Positions 1-11,560 are shown, numbered from the stretch's first letter. The stretch: 64,000 nucleotides of DNA from Artemia franciscana (GCF_032884065.1 NC_088873.1:34607600-34671599), one strand, 5' to 3'. Notes: generated by a model from the sequence alone, not told the origin. Program-made: numbers and translations.

Positions 1-480
1 CTTAGTTTTTAGAACTAAGTAGTGTAACTTGAATAGTATAACCAAACTTAAGTTACTACTAAACCTCTTAAGTAGTGACTTAAGTAGTTTAGTAATATAT
101 AACTTAAGTAATATAACTTAAGACCCAATTTTATGCTCGAGCCTAGTTACTTAGGGCTTAGTAACGTAGTAACTACATTTAACTCTGTGGTTCGATCTGT
201 GTCGTAAAAACACGGTGGGGAGGTAACAAAAAACTTGGTTTTAAAGCATTTTTTCAGCCGATGTTGACAAACAGTCACTGTTTGTCAATTGTTGACAAAC
301 AGTACTACTGAAGGGTCAATTTTTTCCTCCCTTATCTTTAATTTTAATTCTTCCCTTGAATACGTTTTGTACCCTCCCATCATCCAACTGAATCGGAAAG
401 GTATTGACATCAGAGAATTACTTTTATCATAACTTCGGAGCCTTTAACATATATTTTTGCTTCATAAAAACCGGTAACTA
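1..480. other. Non-coding, short AACTTAAGTA repeats
   Basis: The first 130 bases carry many TTAAGTA/TACTTAA motifs in both directions. A TTGACAAACAGT direct repeat flanks 265-302. No exon seen. Confidence 0.5.
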
Positions 481-826
481 ATAGAACTGAGAAACATGAA
501 AACATTTTTCGGTACTTATATGATATACCTACTACCGCTCAAGTTGTTCATGCATTGACGCACGGTGAACCGGTTTCTTTTGCTAATTGCTTTCACCTTA
601 GCGTGAAAAAATACAAAGAGAAGTGTCAGAATAGATGGAAAATATATAGTTTGGGCTTTATATTTGCATATTAGGAGGGGGAGGGGGTAAAGTATTTGGA
701 CATTGTGACCAGAAAACAATATTTATTATATAATATGCAGAATAATTGTAGCTACCACATTTTGTATGTAGACCCACTGTACTTTACCCCCCACCCCCCT
801 AATGTGCAAATATATAGTCCAAATTT
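480..826. mobile_element. Foldback (long inverted repeat) element, copy 1
   Basis: Arms at about 651-693 and 779-824 are inverted copies (TTGGGCTTTATATTTGCATA against TGCAAATATATAGTCCAAAT), each with a G- or C-rich block beside a TAAAGTA/TACTTTA core. The left flank from 480 matches the outer arms of the copy at 13530-14700. The right arm is truncated at about 826. No coding capacity. Confidence 0.7.
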
Positions 827-1144
827 GTTTTTAAAGTGTTGTACTTTTATCTTACTTAGGTATATTTTACTAGGATTAACCTAACTAAACTTCTTGAGTG
901 GTAGTGGGTATATCATAGAAGTGCCCATTGTTCTTTTGAATTTATTTTCGAACACAGGAGAACTTCATTCTCCTGCATATTTTATATAATTTTATATTAG
1001 ATATTTCCTAGACAAACAGAAAGCCTTATCAACTAGCCTACTATGAATTAATTTGATTGAAGTCGTTATTCCGATAACGGAGATCCTAGGAACACAACTC
1101 AAGTCTAGTTTCTCTTAAATTTTAATAAAAGATAAAGTACTTAC
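826..1144. other. Intron sequence of the phosphatase gene, no exon seen
   Basis: It lies just downstream (minus strand) of the 1145-1232 exon. I looked for the expected next PTP block (D-x-S/T-R-V and a DYINA-type motif) and did not find it. Confidence 0.4.
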
Positions 1145-1232
1145 ATGGGACAATTTTTTTATTTTGATTTTTAACAGAGTTTTTTGGCCTTGAGCCATGA
1201 CGGAATGCATGTCCTTCCACTTTACAGGCTGT
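1145..1232 (-). CDS. Exon of a protein tyrosine phosphatase gene (start of the catalytic domain)
   Basis: On the minus strand a pyrimidine-rich acceptor (CATTTTTTTCAG) precedes 88 bases that end at a consensus donor, CAT|GTAAGT. In the phase left by the 14937-15052 exon it reads TACKVEGHAFRHGS, then RPKNSVKNQNKKIVP plus one base, which would make Tyr with a following AC or AT. This matches the entry of PTP catalytic domains, where family members carry a pattern close to KNRYKNIxPYD. Here KNQNKKIVPY fills that place, with Arg-Tyr of the usual KNRY replaced by Gln-Asn. The enzymes dephosphorylate phosphotyrosine. The Cys-containing signature loop is not in the window; later exons must lie beyond the left edge. 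A second open frame (PVKWKDMHSVMAQ) exists but does not fit the upstream phase or a known family. Exon borders are seen; family assignment is inference. Confidence 0.58.
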
Positions 1233-1737
1233 CTGAAAAAAATGAAAAAACAGGAGTCAAAACCTATAAATGTTCGCAGACACAATTGGAGTTTAAATGG
1301 ATTTATATCCCACAATGTATGAGAAACACTGCTATAAGTGTATATTTCCGCATATCGTTTGTGATTTAAGCTGCGTTTTTGTTTTGTTGAAGTACACATA
1401 AATATTTTACAATTCTACTATTGTATATCATAATAGCAGATATATAACTGAATCAACATGTAATATAATTCTGTGTCGAAACTACCTGCGTAATATGGGA
1501 AGTTTATTTATGCAATCGAATTTTCTTTTTATATTATTCAACGTCTAAAATTTTTTTTGAATAATAGTTTTATAATTAAGCTTTGGTAAAACAAATATTC
1601 GAAATATCGAAAATAAATGGGATAAAAATAATCGCTCAACGCAACCTCGGAAATGTTTTCGGCAAATTTTCGTGTTGACCAGAAGTATATTCAGCAATTC
1701 GAAAATTAAATGTAGAGGAATATCACAGCTTAGATAA
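1233..1737. other. AT-rich intronic sequence
   Basis: No repeat copy and no convincing exon recognised. A short frame at about 1640-1710 (minus) is not flanked by good splice sites. Confidence 0.4.
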
Positions 1738-2213
1738 CAATAATATGAAAAAAACTTCGTTTTCTTAAAGAGTAAAAGAGGCTGCGTCCCAAAGTCGAAC
1801 CTTAAAACGTACAGGAATTAGAAGAGGCAGTTGGGGGGCTGCCGCCCCCCAAACCCCCAGCTTTTAAAGACTCTTTTGTACAGGTTTTTTTGTTTTTTTG
1901 CTAACCCCGCGCTCTTGGCTTCGGAAAGGCCCTCTTTTAATTAACAAAAAATTGAAATGAATGAATAATGGAATAACTTCGAAAAATGTTAAACACAAGA
2001 GGACAGGAGAACCATTGCGCCGAAACTAGTAATTAGTAACAATGAAGTCCCCCCACAAAAAAAAACTGTACAAAAGAGTCTTTAAAAACTGGGGGTTTGG
2101 GGGGCGGCAGCCCCCCAACTGCCTCTTCTAATTCCTGTACGTTTTAAGGTTCGACTTTGGGACGCAGCCTCTTTAACTCTTTAAGAAAACGAAGTTTTTT
2201 TCATATTATTTCT
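1738..2213. mobile_element. Foldback element with arms of about 150 bp
   Basis: The left arm (1738-1890) and right arm (2065-2213) are near-perfect inverted copies. Both contain CGTTTTCTTAAAGAG, GGCTGCGTCCCAAAGTCG, CGTACAGGAATTAGAAGAGG and a GGGGGGCTGCCGCCCCCC block that is itself a hairpin. About 175 bases of spacer lie between. A partial third copy of the arm sits at 2255-2330. Confidence 0.75.
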
Positions 2214-2461
2214 GTACGTTTTTCTACAATCCATGGTGGATGTAATTTAATAATTCCTGTACTCCTCGTACAGGAATTAGGAGAGGAACTTGGGTGGCTG
2301 CCGCCCCCCCCCCCGCTTTTAAATCATTGTATAAAATAGAAAAAAAATAGATAGAATGACCGAAATGTTTCTTTTGCTCATAAGAAGCTAATATTCTGTT
2401 ATCTCTCAAATGATAAGCTGTCCAGGTGTTATCAAAAATTTTTTGATGTTGTGAAAAAAAA

Positions 2462-2534
2462 CCGCCCGTAAGGGACTTGAACCCTTGACCCGAGGATTAA
2501 GAGTCCCACGCTCTACCGACTGAGCTAAATACTT
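2462..2534 (-). tRNA. tRNA-Lys(CTT)-like sequence, probably a pseudogene
   Basis: The minus strand gives a 73-base cloverleaf: D arm GCTC/GAGC, anticodon loop CTCTTAA (anticodon CTT), a five-base variable loop, T arm AAGGG/CCCTT around TTCAAGT, and a run of eight T just after the 3' end as for an RNA polymerase III stop. Box A and box B are intact. The 5' acceptor strand (AAGTATT) does not pair with the 3' strand (ACGGGCG), so a mature tRNA is unlikely. It may be a truncated tRNA copy or the head of a tRNA-derived SINE. Confidence 0.7.
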
Positions 2535-2639
2535 GCATATGTGTAAATATAACTTCTCAATAAATTTTAAAAATTTCAAATTAACATGGGCTCTTATGGA
2601 GAGAAATCCGTTAATTGAGTAGCTAATGCGTGGTTTCTG

Positions 2640-3010
2640 GAAAACAGGGAAGGAGTTATCGGATCAAGCTGAAATTTCGCGGATAAGCTCCTGGGCCGTA
2701 GGGGACCTTAACTTGTGAATTTCAGCCCGATCGGACAATGTTAAAGGGGGGGGGGGGTTGGAGGGTCGAAACTTTCGGGGGGTTAAGATTTTCCTACGAA
2801 ACTTTCCAGGAAAATTACTCGGAGAATTCCGCATCGAATGAGTCTTCGTACAACCAGATCCGATGTCGGAATTTCAGCCCGATCGGACAACGTTAAAGGG
2901 GGGCTGGGGTTGACGAGTCGAAACTTTCGGCCTGATTTTCCCCATGAAGGAAAAGTTGGAGGGGGATGAAATTTTGCAGGTTTCTTAGTTGGAGCTCGGG
3001 CTACGAAATG
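2640..3010. repeat. Two diverged tandem units of about 152 bp
   Basis: GAATTTCAGCCCGATCGGAC, then AACGTTAAAGGGGGG and GTCGAAACTTTCGG, recur from 2717 and 2869. Low-complexity G runs are included. Confidence 0.6.
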
Positions 3011-3250
3011 CATCCCTCCCCATCCCTCTGCGACCACTGGAACCGAAGATCGCTTAACATTGTCGTGTGTCGCCTCTTTATAGAGGCACGAGTGTGCCTC
3101 CTTGATATACAGTTATGAAAACTCCTATCTTGCCCATGGGAAGCTTTTGGTACAGAGCTCTAAACTTGGCACCTCCTCAAAGCCCGCGCTCCGACGCGTA
3201 GATCGTACTACAACACAATAGGCGGGAACGCAATTTTGTTTTGTTGCATA

Positions 3251-3286
3251 CACAGCTTAGATACCAATATTGGTATCTAAGCTGTG
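3251..3286. repeat. 36-bp perfect palindrome
   Basis: CACAGCTTAGATACCAAT is followed directly by its exact reverse complement. The right half (TATTGGTATCTAAGCTGT) recurs at 5006-5023, so 18-bp direct repeats bracket the 1.7-kb element between them. Confidence 0.85.
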
Positions 3287-3335
3287 CTGCCAGTTTCCTG
3301 TCTCCAGCCGCTAGCATCGCTACCGCGCACTGTGT

Positions 3336-4990
3336 CAAACAGTTCGTGGTACTTGAATGACTGTAGTAAGGAGCGACCCGGCTCAATAGTAACCGAAACT
3401 CTATAAAACGGCATTTTGATACCAATAGTTACATCAAAAGGATCAGATTTAATGCTGATTTTAAATATATAGGTTTCATCAAGCTTAGTCTTACCCGTCA
3501 AAAGTTACGAGCCTGAGGAAATTTGCCTTATTTTAGAAAACAGGAAGAAGCACCCCCTAAATGTCATAGAATCTTAACGAAAATCACACCATCATATTCA
3601 GCGTATCAGAGAACCCCATTGTTAAAGTTTCAAGCTCCTATCTCCAAAAACGTGGAATTTTGTATTTTTTTCCAGAAGCCAGATCACGGATGCGTGTTTA
3701 TTTGTTTTTTTCCCTGGGGTGATCGTATCAACCCAGTGGTCCTAGAATGTTGCAAGAGGGCTCATTCTAATGAAATTAAAAGTTATAGTGCCCTTTTTAA
3801 GTGACCTAAAAAATTGGAGGATACCTAGGCCCCCTCCCACGCACATTTTTTCCCAAAGTCATCGGATCAAAATTTTGAGATAGCCATTCTGTTCACCATA
3901 GTTAAAAACCTAATAACTATGTCTTTGGGAAACGACTTATTCCCCCACAGTCCCCAGAGAAGGGGCTGCAAGTTACAAACTTTGACCATTGTTTACATAT
4001 AGTAATAGTTATTATGAAGTGTACAGACGTTTCCAGGGGGACTTTTTCGCGCTGGGGTGGGATTGGGTCGGGGGAGGATCTTCCCTGGAGGAATTTATCA
4101 TGATGGAAGGGAATTTCTATGAAGGGGGTGCAGGATTTTCTAGCTTTATTTTAAAAAAAAATGAGAAACTAAATAATTTTTTTCTCCTGGAAGTAATGAG
4201 TAGCATTAAAACTTAAAATGAAAATAAAATATTACGTTTATAAGGGGGTTCTTCTTCTCCACAATACCTTGTTCTTTACGCTAAAGTATTTTAGTAATTT
4301 CAACTATTTATTCTACGGCCTTTGTGATTCAGAGGTCAATCTTAAAGATTTGGGATAAAATTCAAGCTTTAGTGTAAAGAGCGTGGTATCAACGAGGGGG
4401 CAAACCCCCTCATATACGTAATAATAATGCACAAATATAGAAGTTCGTTACGTAAGTTAATTCAAAATCCTTCGTACAAAAAATAAAAAAATCTAGTTGT
4501 ATTTTTAAGTAGCCAAAAATTGGAGGCAACTAGGCCTCCTCCCCCACCCCTTTTTTAATCAAAATCATCTGATCAAAACTATGAGAAAGCCATTTAGCAA
4601 AAAAAATTAATATGCAAATTTCTTTTTAATTATTCATGTGCGGTGAGCCAAAATCAAAACGTGTATTAATTCAAAAACGTTCAGAAATTAAATAAAAAAC
4701 AAGTTTTTTTAACTGCAAGTAAGGAGCGACATTAAAAGCTAAAACGAACATAAATTACTCCTTATATGAAAGGGGTTCGCTCCTCCGCAACGTTTCGCTC
4801 TTTACGCTATAGTTTTTTATTGTTTTAAAAAGTTGAGTTGTGACAGAGTCAAACTTTAGCGTAAAGATTGAGGCGTTGCGGTGGGACAACCTCTTTCATA
4901 TACGGAGTAATTTCTGTTCGTTTTAAGTTTTGATGTTGCTCCTTACTTGCAGTTAAAAAAACTTTTTTTTTATTTATCCCAAAATAAATC
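3336..4990 (+). mobile_element. AGTAAGGAGCGAC element, copy 1
   Basis: It starts with an imperfect copy of the family's terminal palindrome (CAGTTCG...CGAACTG in other copies), then AGTAAGGAGCGACCCGGCTC (from 3365), the conserved core (TTGGAGG, GGATCAAAATTTTGAGATAG, near 3810-3890), and the foldback modules ending in GTTTTTTTAACTGCAAGTAA and its inverted copy (4690-4985). It is non-coding: short frames are shared by copies but broken by indels. Confidence 0.75.
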
Positions 4991-5023
4991 CAGTTTTCAT
5001 AACTATATTGGTATCTAAGCTGT

Positions 5024-5879
5024 CAGGAATATAGTTTTTAGTTTTTGAGAACCACTAAGTGGGATTTTAATGCAACTAAATAGTCGAACTAAAATTTTCT
5101 GTAAGTACAAAACATACAGAAAATAAAATTAGAAAATTTTATTTTCTAAGTTGCAGTTTGCCATTATCAGCTGCAAATATTTATCATAAACAAAATACTT
5201 TGAAAATGATAAGAAATGAGTCAAACTTGGGCCTCAAAAACCAAAAAGTAGTTCAACTTTTACCGTTACTCGCCTTTCTGTTTTCCCGTATTAAACCATT
5301 CAAGATCGACTTTTTATAAAAGTATCAGTCTCTTTTTGTGGGAATTACTTAATTTAACTACAAAATCGGCATTGTAGTTGACTATTAAATAATTTTTGTC
5401 TTGAGTATAGCAAAAAAAACTAAAGGAAATTATGATGAACAATGAATTAAAAGTTAAAAGAAACAGATATCAAACTTATAAAAAAATAAAACCAATAATG
5501 AGCTATAAATATAACTGATATTCAACTCAAAACTCAAAACGAACAGAAATAAATAGATGTATAAACTGGGATGTCGTCTCCCATGTGCCTCTATAACAGC
5601 ACGAGTGTCATTAGCATTAAATTGAAAGGAAAATACATTTTAAGCGATTTCAAAGCGAAAGCAAAATAAAAAGAATGAATTTTTTGTTAAATTAAAACTC
5701 AAGGCCTCATCCAGAATGAATGGTGCTACTGGGCTTCAGCTCCCATCCCCCTTTGCCTGAAATTTAAATAACCAAAACATTGCAAATAAACCAGTTTTGA
5801 TGCGTTTTAAAGATCTTTTAGGAACCCCTCGAACAAAATATACCCCCCCCCCGAATAAAATATCCCCCTCCCTCCTTTG
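5024..5879. other. AT-rich sequence without recognised features
   Basis: Only short simple runs and C runs near 5845 are visible. No exon or repeat copy from elsewhere in the window. Confidence 0.4.
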
Positions 5880-6150
5880 GACAGTTTATTCGGAAAAATT
5901 AGAAAAAATGAGGTACTTTTAACTTACAAACGGGCGATCGGATCTTAATTAAACTTAAAATTTAAAGGGATATCGTGTCTCAGAGCTCTTATTTTAAATC
6001 CCGACCAGATCCGGCGACATTGGGGGAGTTGGAGAGGGAAACCTAAAATCTTGGAAAACGCTTAGAGTGGAGAGATTGGGATGAAACTTGGTGGGAAGAA
6101 TAAGCACAAGTCTTAGATACGTGATTGACATGACCGGAACGGATTCGATG
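5880..6150. repeat. Fragment of the GAGCTC-type tandem element seen at 43325-45300
   Basis: GTGTCTCAGAGCTCTTATTT, then GATCCGGCGACATTGGGGGA and CTTGGTGGGAAGAATAAGC, are the reverse complement of units at 43800-44600. It forms the junction with the dead LINE on its right. Confidence 0.65.
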
Positions 6151-7031
6151 CACACAAGTATGCACAAACATCACCGCTCGATAGTCCCTTATCCGTCCAA
6201 CATTGATTAGCCTTAGATATTTGAAGCATGAACTGGTATCTTTCCCATTTTTTACATACTTTCCAATTATTTTTGCTGCTTTATTTTGTAGCACTTACAC
6301 GCACTAGTAATTAACATAAAAATCGCTGCTCTACACTGCACATCCATATGATATATACGGGTAGATGATTGCAAAATATATCGCGCGAAGAGTGCTTCAG
6401 TCTTCTCAGGATTCCTACTTCAAGTTTAATTTTTGTGGAAATAATGCCGCTATGGTACTTCCACGAAACATTAAAATTAACATGAAAGCCAAGATACCGT
6501 AGTGACCTTACTTTTGCAACAGGCTTTCCACACAATAGGACTTCACCACTTACATCAACGGAATCACCCAGTCTCCAGAATGTCAGTAAAAACATCTTCT
6601 TTACGTTCAAGCGCAGTAAACTTAAACTCTTGAATACCTCTAGTCTTTTGAGAGCATTGCTAGCTATTGCTATTAAATCATCAACGATTTTGCAAATACT
6701 GTAAGCTCAGCATAATCCACAAAGGAAGCAATACGTACATCCACTGCAGACAAAAGTACATGATGTCCACGTAAACTAGATAGAGTAAAGGGTCCAGCAC
6801 AGAGCCCTGAGGCACGCTAAACAACACAGAAAAAGACGATGAGACTACATAACTTAAATCAGCTTTAAAGGACTTACTTTAAAGATAGCACTCAAATCAT
6901 CTTAAACAAACTCCATGTATTCCAAGACACTTTTCATTCGATGAACCAACACTTGGTAGTCAACTGTGTTAAAAACTTTTCTAATGTGAATGAAAATAGA
7001 CATAGGTATGTCACCTGAGTTAAATACACAG

Positions 7032-7262
7032 TTAACACTTTGAACCAAGTGCTGTAAGGCGTGCGTTGTGACCCTTACGGAACCCAAACAGTATCTTGCT
7101 CAAAAGCCTATTCATATGAAAGAAATTAAAGAGCCGTTTATGTACCACTTTCTCCGGTATCCCTGAAAAGATAGATAGAACTGATATGAGCCTCCAGTTT
7201 TCTATTCCTGCCTTGCAGCCGCCTTCGTGAAGGGGAATGACCTCCGCCATCTTAAGCTGCAC
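7032..7262 (-). pseudogene. LINE fragment: RT domain blocks 1-2
   Basis: The frame reads KMAEVIPLHEGG, ENWRLISVLSIFSGIPEKV, VHKRLFNFFHMNRLLSKI and LFGFRKGHNA. These are the fingers-domain blocks of LINE RT (family pattern VIPLxKGG, NYRPISVL, SKIxEKxV, QxGFRxGHST). The catalytic YADD-type block was not found in an open frame downstream. Confidence 0.8.
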
Positions 7263-7736
7263 CGGAAAACTTTCCTACTCTATGGTAAGACAATGATAAA
7301 AACTTGACAGCAAGGAATATATCATAAACATGCTTTAAGAGCTCGAAGGGACAAACCATCAACGCCGGCAAAATTAGACTTAAGTGACTGCACCACTTAA
7401 TCATCACTTAATCACCCTTTCACTCGCGCACGGCCGTAATTCTATGTTTAATGTTTCACCAAGGACGTCATTAATAGTATTGCACTGCATTTCATTATAA
7501 TTATTTCTAACACTAGATTGCACCTTGGAGCCAATATTCGAGAAAAAAAATTAGCAAAACTATTTACAATTTCAGTTGAATCACCACGGTTACATCTTTT
7601 AAAATTAATGTCTGCCGTGGTCTCTTTTCCCTTACCACCCATGATCTCAATTAAAATACTCCATGTTTTATTCATATTACCTTTACGTACCTCCAACTTA
7701 TTTCCAAAATAATCAGACATTGCTTTTTTCCTAAGT

Positions 7737-8006
7737 TTATTCACCAAATTTCTTTATTTTGTAAATAAAATAAGACTCATCACTTTTGGAATTTAAATAT
7801 GTTTTATAAATCTGATATCTTAATTCCATTTGGTCAATTATCTCCTCTGTTGCCCATGGTTTACGGGGGACAAGCTTCTTTGATTTAAAAGCTTTTACTG
7901 GACCCGTTCTGTCATAAATAGGGTTAATGACTTTCATCGGGCAATCCAGGGCTTCAGTTGAGCATTCCTTCTTTTCAATCAATTTACTGCTGTCTACTAC
8001 GCTCAC
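7737..8006 (-). pseudogene. LINE fragment: region before the RT domain
   Basis: An 89-codon frame with LVPRKPWATEEIIDQMEL and RYQIYKTYLNS followed by a Lys-rich end. The PW-x-T-x-E-I and Y-K-x-Y-L pattern is standard between endonuclease and RT in Jockey/CR1-type LINEs. It is frameshifted relative to the next piece (7448-7747). Confidence 0.75.
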
Positions 8007-8785
8007 TCCTTCTGAAAATCTTAGGAGATTTTCTTTTTTCGTCAGCCGAAATTTCAGATTTTTTTTTGGACTTGCTTAACACTACAACAAATAGCAGCTG
8101 ACAGTGGAAGATGATCAGACCAAGGAAACATGATCGCATCGCAAAAACTTCGATTCAAATAAATTCAACGAACAAATAAATTGTCAGGAATCGTTGCAGA
8201 TTGACACATGAAGCTCGTTGGAGTATTCACAATTGGATGTAAATCATTCGCTATCATAACATCTAAAAAATCACCATCTTGACTTGATTAATCCAATAAA
8301 TTAAGATAAAAATCCCCCATCACTGTATGATTAACACCATTCAGGACTTTATCACAGAGTGCGAATTCCATTCTTCCTTCTTGTTTATACTCCACACAAT
8401 CATAGCTTTTACTGGATTTGTGTTCTCCAGGGAGTCAATTGACAATCTCAGGATTATATTTACTTGTTTCTTTTTTTAGTGGTGTTAAAATTATATATTC
8501 CTTCATTGCATGGTAATTTTGATTACTTTGCGAATATTTCCTATTTGATAAATCACGCTTATTGTCACATGTTTTCTCCCCACTGGACATTTAACAAGTC
8601 ATTTCATTCTGTTTAACTGAGAAAAGAAAAAAAAGAAAAAAAGATAAAATGAACGACGATAAAAAGTGTAGAAAAAATAGTCATATTTTACATGTTAAGA
8701 ATGGATATTTTTTTTAAATATGCGACTCAAAATAGAGGAAGGGTAGGTTGCAGTTTTTTCAGAGCTAGAACAGAAATTAAAGGTG

Positions 8786-10367
8786 AGAGAAAGTTTGACT
8801 CTTTCTCTTAACTCTACTTTTTAAAACAGAAAAAAACTTCAGCGTAAAGAGTGGGGGTTGAGGAGGAAAAGCCCCTTTGATATATGGAGTAATTACTATT
8901 CGTTTTAAGTTTTAATGTCGCTCCTTACTTTTAGTTTAAAAAAACTTGTTTTTTTATTTAATTTCTGGACGTTTTTGAATTAATGGATGTTTGGATCTTG
9001 GCTCTCCGTACATAAATAATTAAAACAAAACTGGCATATTAATTTTTTTGGCCAAATGGCTTTCTAATAGTTTTAATCAGAAGATTTTGAGAGAAAAAGG
9101 AGCGAGAGAGGAGGCCCAGTTGCCCTCCAAATTTTTAATTAATTAAAAAAGGCAACTAAAACTTTAATTTTTTACGAACGTTTCCATTAGTAAAAAATAT
9201 ACGTAACTTATAAATTAACATACGTAACGAACTTCTATATTCGTATATTTTTATTGCGTATGTGAGGGGGGTTCACCCCCTCGTCAATAAATCACTCTTT
9301 ACACTAAAGCTTAAATTTTGTGCCAATTCCTTAAGAATGACCCGTGAATCACACAGGCCGTAGAATAAATAGTTGAAATTGCTAAAAATACTTTAGCGCA
9401 AAGAGCGGGGTATTACAAGTAGGTAAACCCCTCATTTGCGTAATAACTTCTGTTCGTTTTAAGTTTTAATGCTGCCCTTTACTTTCAGTTGAAAAAACTT
9501 TTCATGTTTATTTTTTCATTGTTTTTTAAATAATGCTAGAAAATCCTGCGCCTCCTTCTTTGAAATTATCTTCCCCATGACAAATTCTTCCATGGAAAGA
9601 TCATCCCATGTAACCCTCCCCTCAACATCTCCCCCCCCCCCACCAAACCAAAAAAAAACCTGGAAACGTCTGTACACTTCCCAATAGCCATTACTATAAA
9701 TGTAAACACATGTCAAAGTTTGTAACTTGCAGCCCCTCCCACGGGGACTGTGGGGGAGTAAGTCGTCCCCAAAGACTTAGTTATTAGGTTTTCGACTATG
9801 GTAAATAAAATTGCTATCATTGAATTTTGATCCGGTGACTTTGGGGGAAAATGAGCGTGGGAGGGGGCTTAGGTGCCCTACAATTTTTTGATCACTTGAA
9901 AAGGATACTAGAGCTTTTAATTTCCGTTAGAGTGAGCCCTCTCGCGACATTCTAGGACCACTGAGTCAAAACGATCACCCCTGGGAAAAAAAAAAAAAAA
10001 ACAAATAAACACGCATCCGTGATCTGTCTTCTGGCAAAACATGTGAAATTTCACATTTTAATAGATAGGAGCTTGAAACTTCTACAATAGGGTTTTCTGA
10101 TACGCTGAATCTGATGGTGTGATTTTCGTTAAGATTTATGAATTTTAGGGGGTGTTTCCTCCTATTTTCTAAAATGCGGCAAATTTTCTCAGGCTCGTAA
10201 CTTTTGATGGGTAGAACTAATCTTGATGAAACTTATATATTTAAAATCAGCATTAAAATGCGATTCTTTTGATTTAACTATTGGTATCAAAATTCTGTTT
10301 TTTAGAGTTTCGGTTACTATTGAACCGGGTTGTTCCTTACTACAGTTCGTTACTACGAACTGTTTGA
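8786..10367 (-). mobile_element. AGTAAGGAGCGAC element, copy 2
   Basis: Same module order in reverse: foldback arm (8786-8960), second hairpin module (9230-9500), core with TGACTTTGGGGGAAAATGAG, and the end GTTCCTTACTACAGTTCG with its palindrome closing at 10367. The outer foldback arm is incomplete on the left. Confidence 0.75.
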
Positions 10368-10597
10368 TTATATCTGACGTTTCAAAACTTCTAAGAGGTT
10401 TGCCAAAAACAGTTTCCTGAGATTTTCTCAAAGGACGGATCAGCAGGGCAATGCATGTTCAACCATCCTTTGGTATATATATAATATTGCCCTGTTGATC
10501 TTTCATAGCAGCTTAGCCAACGGTTTTTGTTAACTTGAAAATGTCAAAGTACTATCTGTAAATGTGGCAGCAACAACACACGTTTTGTGTAAAAGAT

Positions 10598-11010
10598 TAA
10601 ATAAAAAAAACAAGTTTTTTCAGCTGAAAGTAAGGAGAAAGTAACATTAAAACTCAAACCGAAAAGATATTATTCCGTGTATAAAGGGGTTGCCCCCCTC
10701 CTCAATACCCTGCTCTTCGCGCTAAAGTTTTTAGGACGTTTATAAATGTCTTTTATCTTAATTAATCGGCCCTTGTGTTAGAGGCGTCATTCTTGAATTT
10801 CTGTTTAGTACTTGTGAAAAACCTTTCTAATCTAATTAAACGGCCCTTGTGTTTAAGAAGTCGTTCCTGAAAATTGGCAAAGACAGTCAAACTTTAGCAT
10901 AAACAGGAGGGAAACAGCCCCATCATATACGGAATAATTATTGTTCATGTTAAGTTTGAATGTTGCTCCTTACTTTCACTTGAAAAACTTGTATTTTAAT
11001 CTAATTTCTG
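10598..11010. mobile_element. Foldback module of the AGTAAGGAGCGAC family
   Basis: Left arm GCTGAAAGTAAGGAGAAAGT and right arm TGCTCCTTACTTTCACTTGA face each other, with the TTAGGACG/CGGCCCTTGTG interior seen in the larger copies, here diverged. It continues into C-rich low-complexity sequence to about 11520. Confidence 0.6.
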
Positions 11011-11019
11011 ATCGTTTTC

Positions 11020-11560
11020 CAAATAACGTCGGTAAATCTGGCTCACTCCCTCCACTCATGGCAAAATCATCCTCCGTGGAAGCTCCTCCTACTAAAAATG
11101 TACCCCCCTACCTTAAAATTCCCTTCAATGATTCCATTTTCACTAAAAATTCCACCTCCCCGAAAAATTTCTTGCGGACGATTCAGCCTGAAAAGTTCTC
11201 CTTAGCATACTTTCATTTTAAAAGACTTATAATTTCTAGTTGTGTTTCCAATCACTCCGGGAATCCCCCCTTCCGTAGAATTTTTTCCCAGAAATCCAAA
11301 CCCACAGAAAATTTCCCAGGAAAAATTCCCCCAGAACCTCTCCATATAAAAAAACTGACTTGAAAAAGAGATGGTAAAACAAATAAAACGAATTTTGAAT
11401 AGAAATTCTGTTAATTCCTCCAGACTGAAATTTCTCCTGAAAAGCTCACTTCCAGAAATTTCCCCTCTACGGAAAACTGTTCCCATTGAAACCCAGCCCA
11501 AACACTCCCCCCACCCCGAATAAAATATCTATGGAGCACCTTGGTTACATCAATGTTAAG
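11020..11560. other. C- and A-rich low-complexity sequence
   Basis: A 140-codon plus-strand frame (10941-11363) crosses from the foldback module into this Pro/Ser/Lys-biased stretch. Words such as GAAATTTC, AAAATTCCC and CCAGAAATT recur. I judge the frame a composition artefact. Confidence 0.45.

Larger units (their letters stand above)
6150..8430 (-). mobile_element. Degenerate non-LTR retrotransposon (LINE, Jockey/CR1-like), endonuclease plus reverse transcriptase
   Basis: In minus-strand order the frames show an APE-type endonuclease end (VMGDFYLNLLD, then SATIPDNLFV and PWSDHLPLSAAI, about 8345-8085), the pre-RT region (KPWATEEIIDQ near 7860; DYFGNKL and NKTWSILIE near 7700), and RT blocks (ENWRLISVLSIFSGIPEKV and LLSKILFGFRKGH, 7240-7080; then GDIPMSIFIHIRKVFNTVD, about 7000). 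The C-terminal part follows (VRSLRYLGFHVNFNVSW near 6500; LQNKAAKIIG and FKYLRLINVGRIRDYRAVM, 6290-6180). Frameshifts and stops separate the pieces, so it is dead. The 3' end is cut at about 6150 by satellite-like sequence that also occurs at 43325-45300. Confidence 0.85.

Noticed and set aside
10941-11363. 140-codon plus-strand ORF
   Set aside because: It crosses from a foldback module into C/A-rich low-complexity DNA. Pro/Ser/Lys bias and repeated words explain it.
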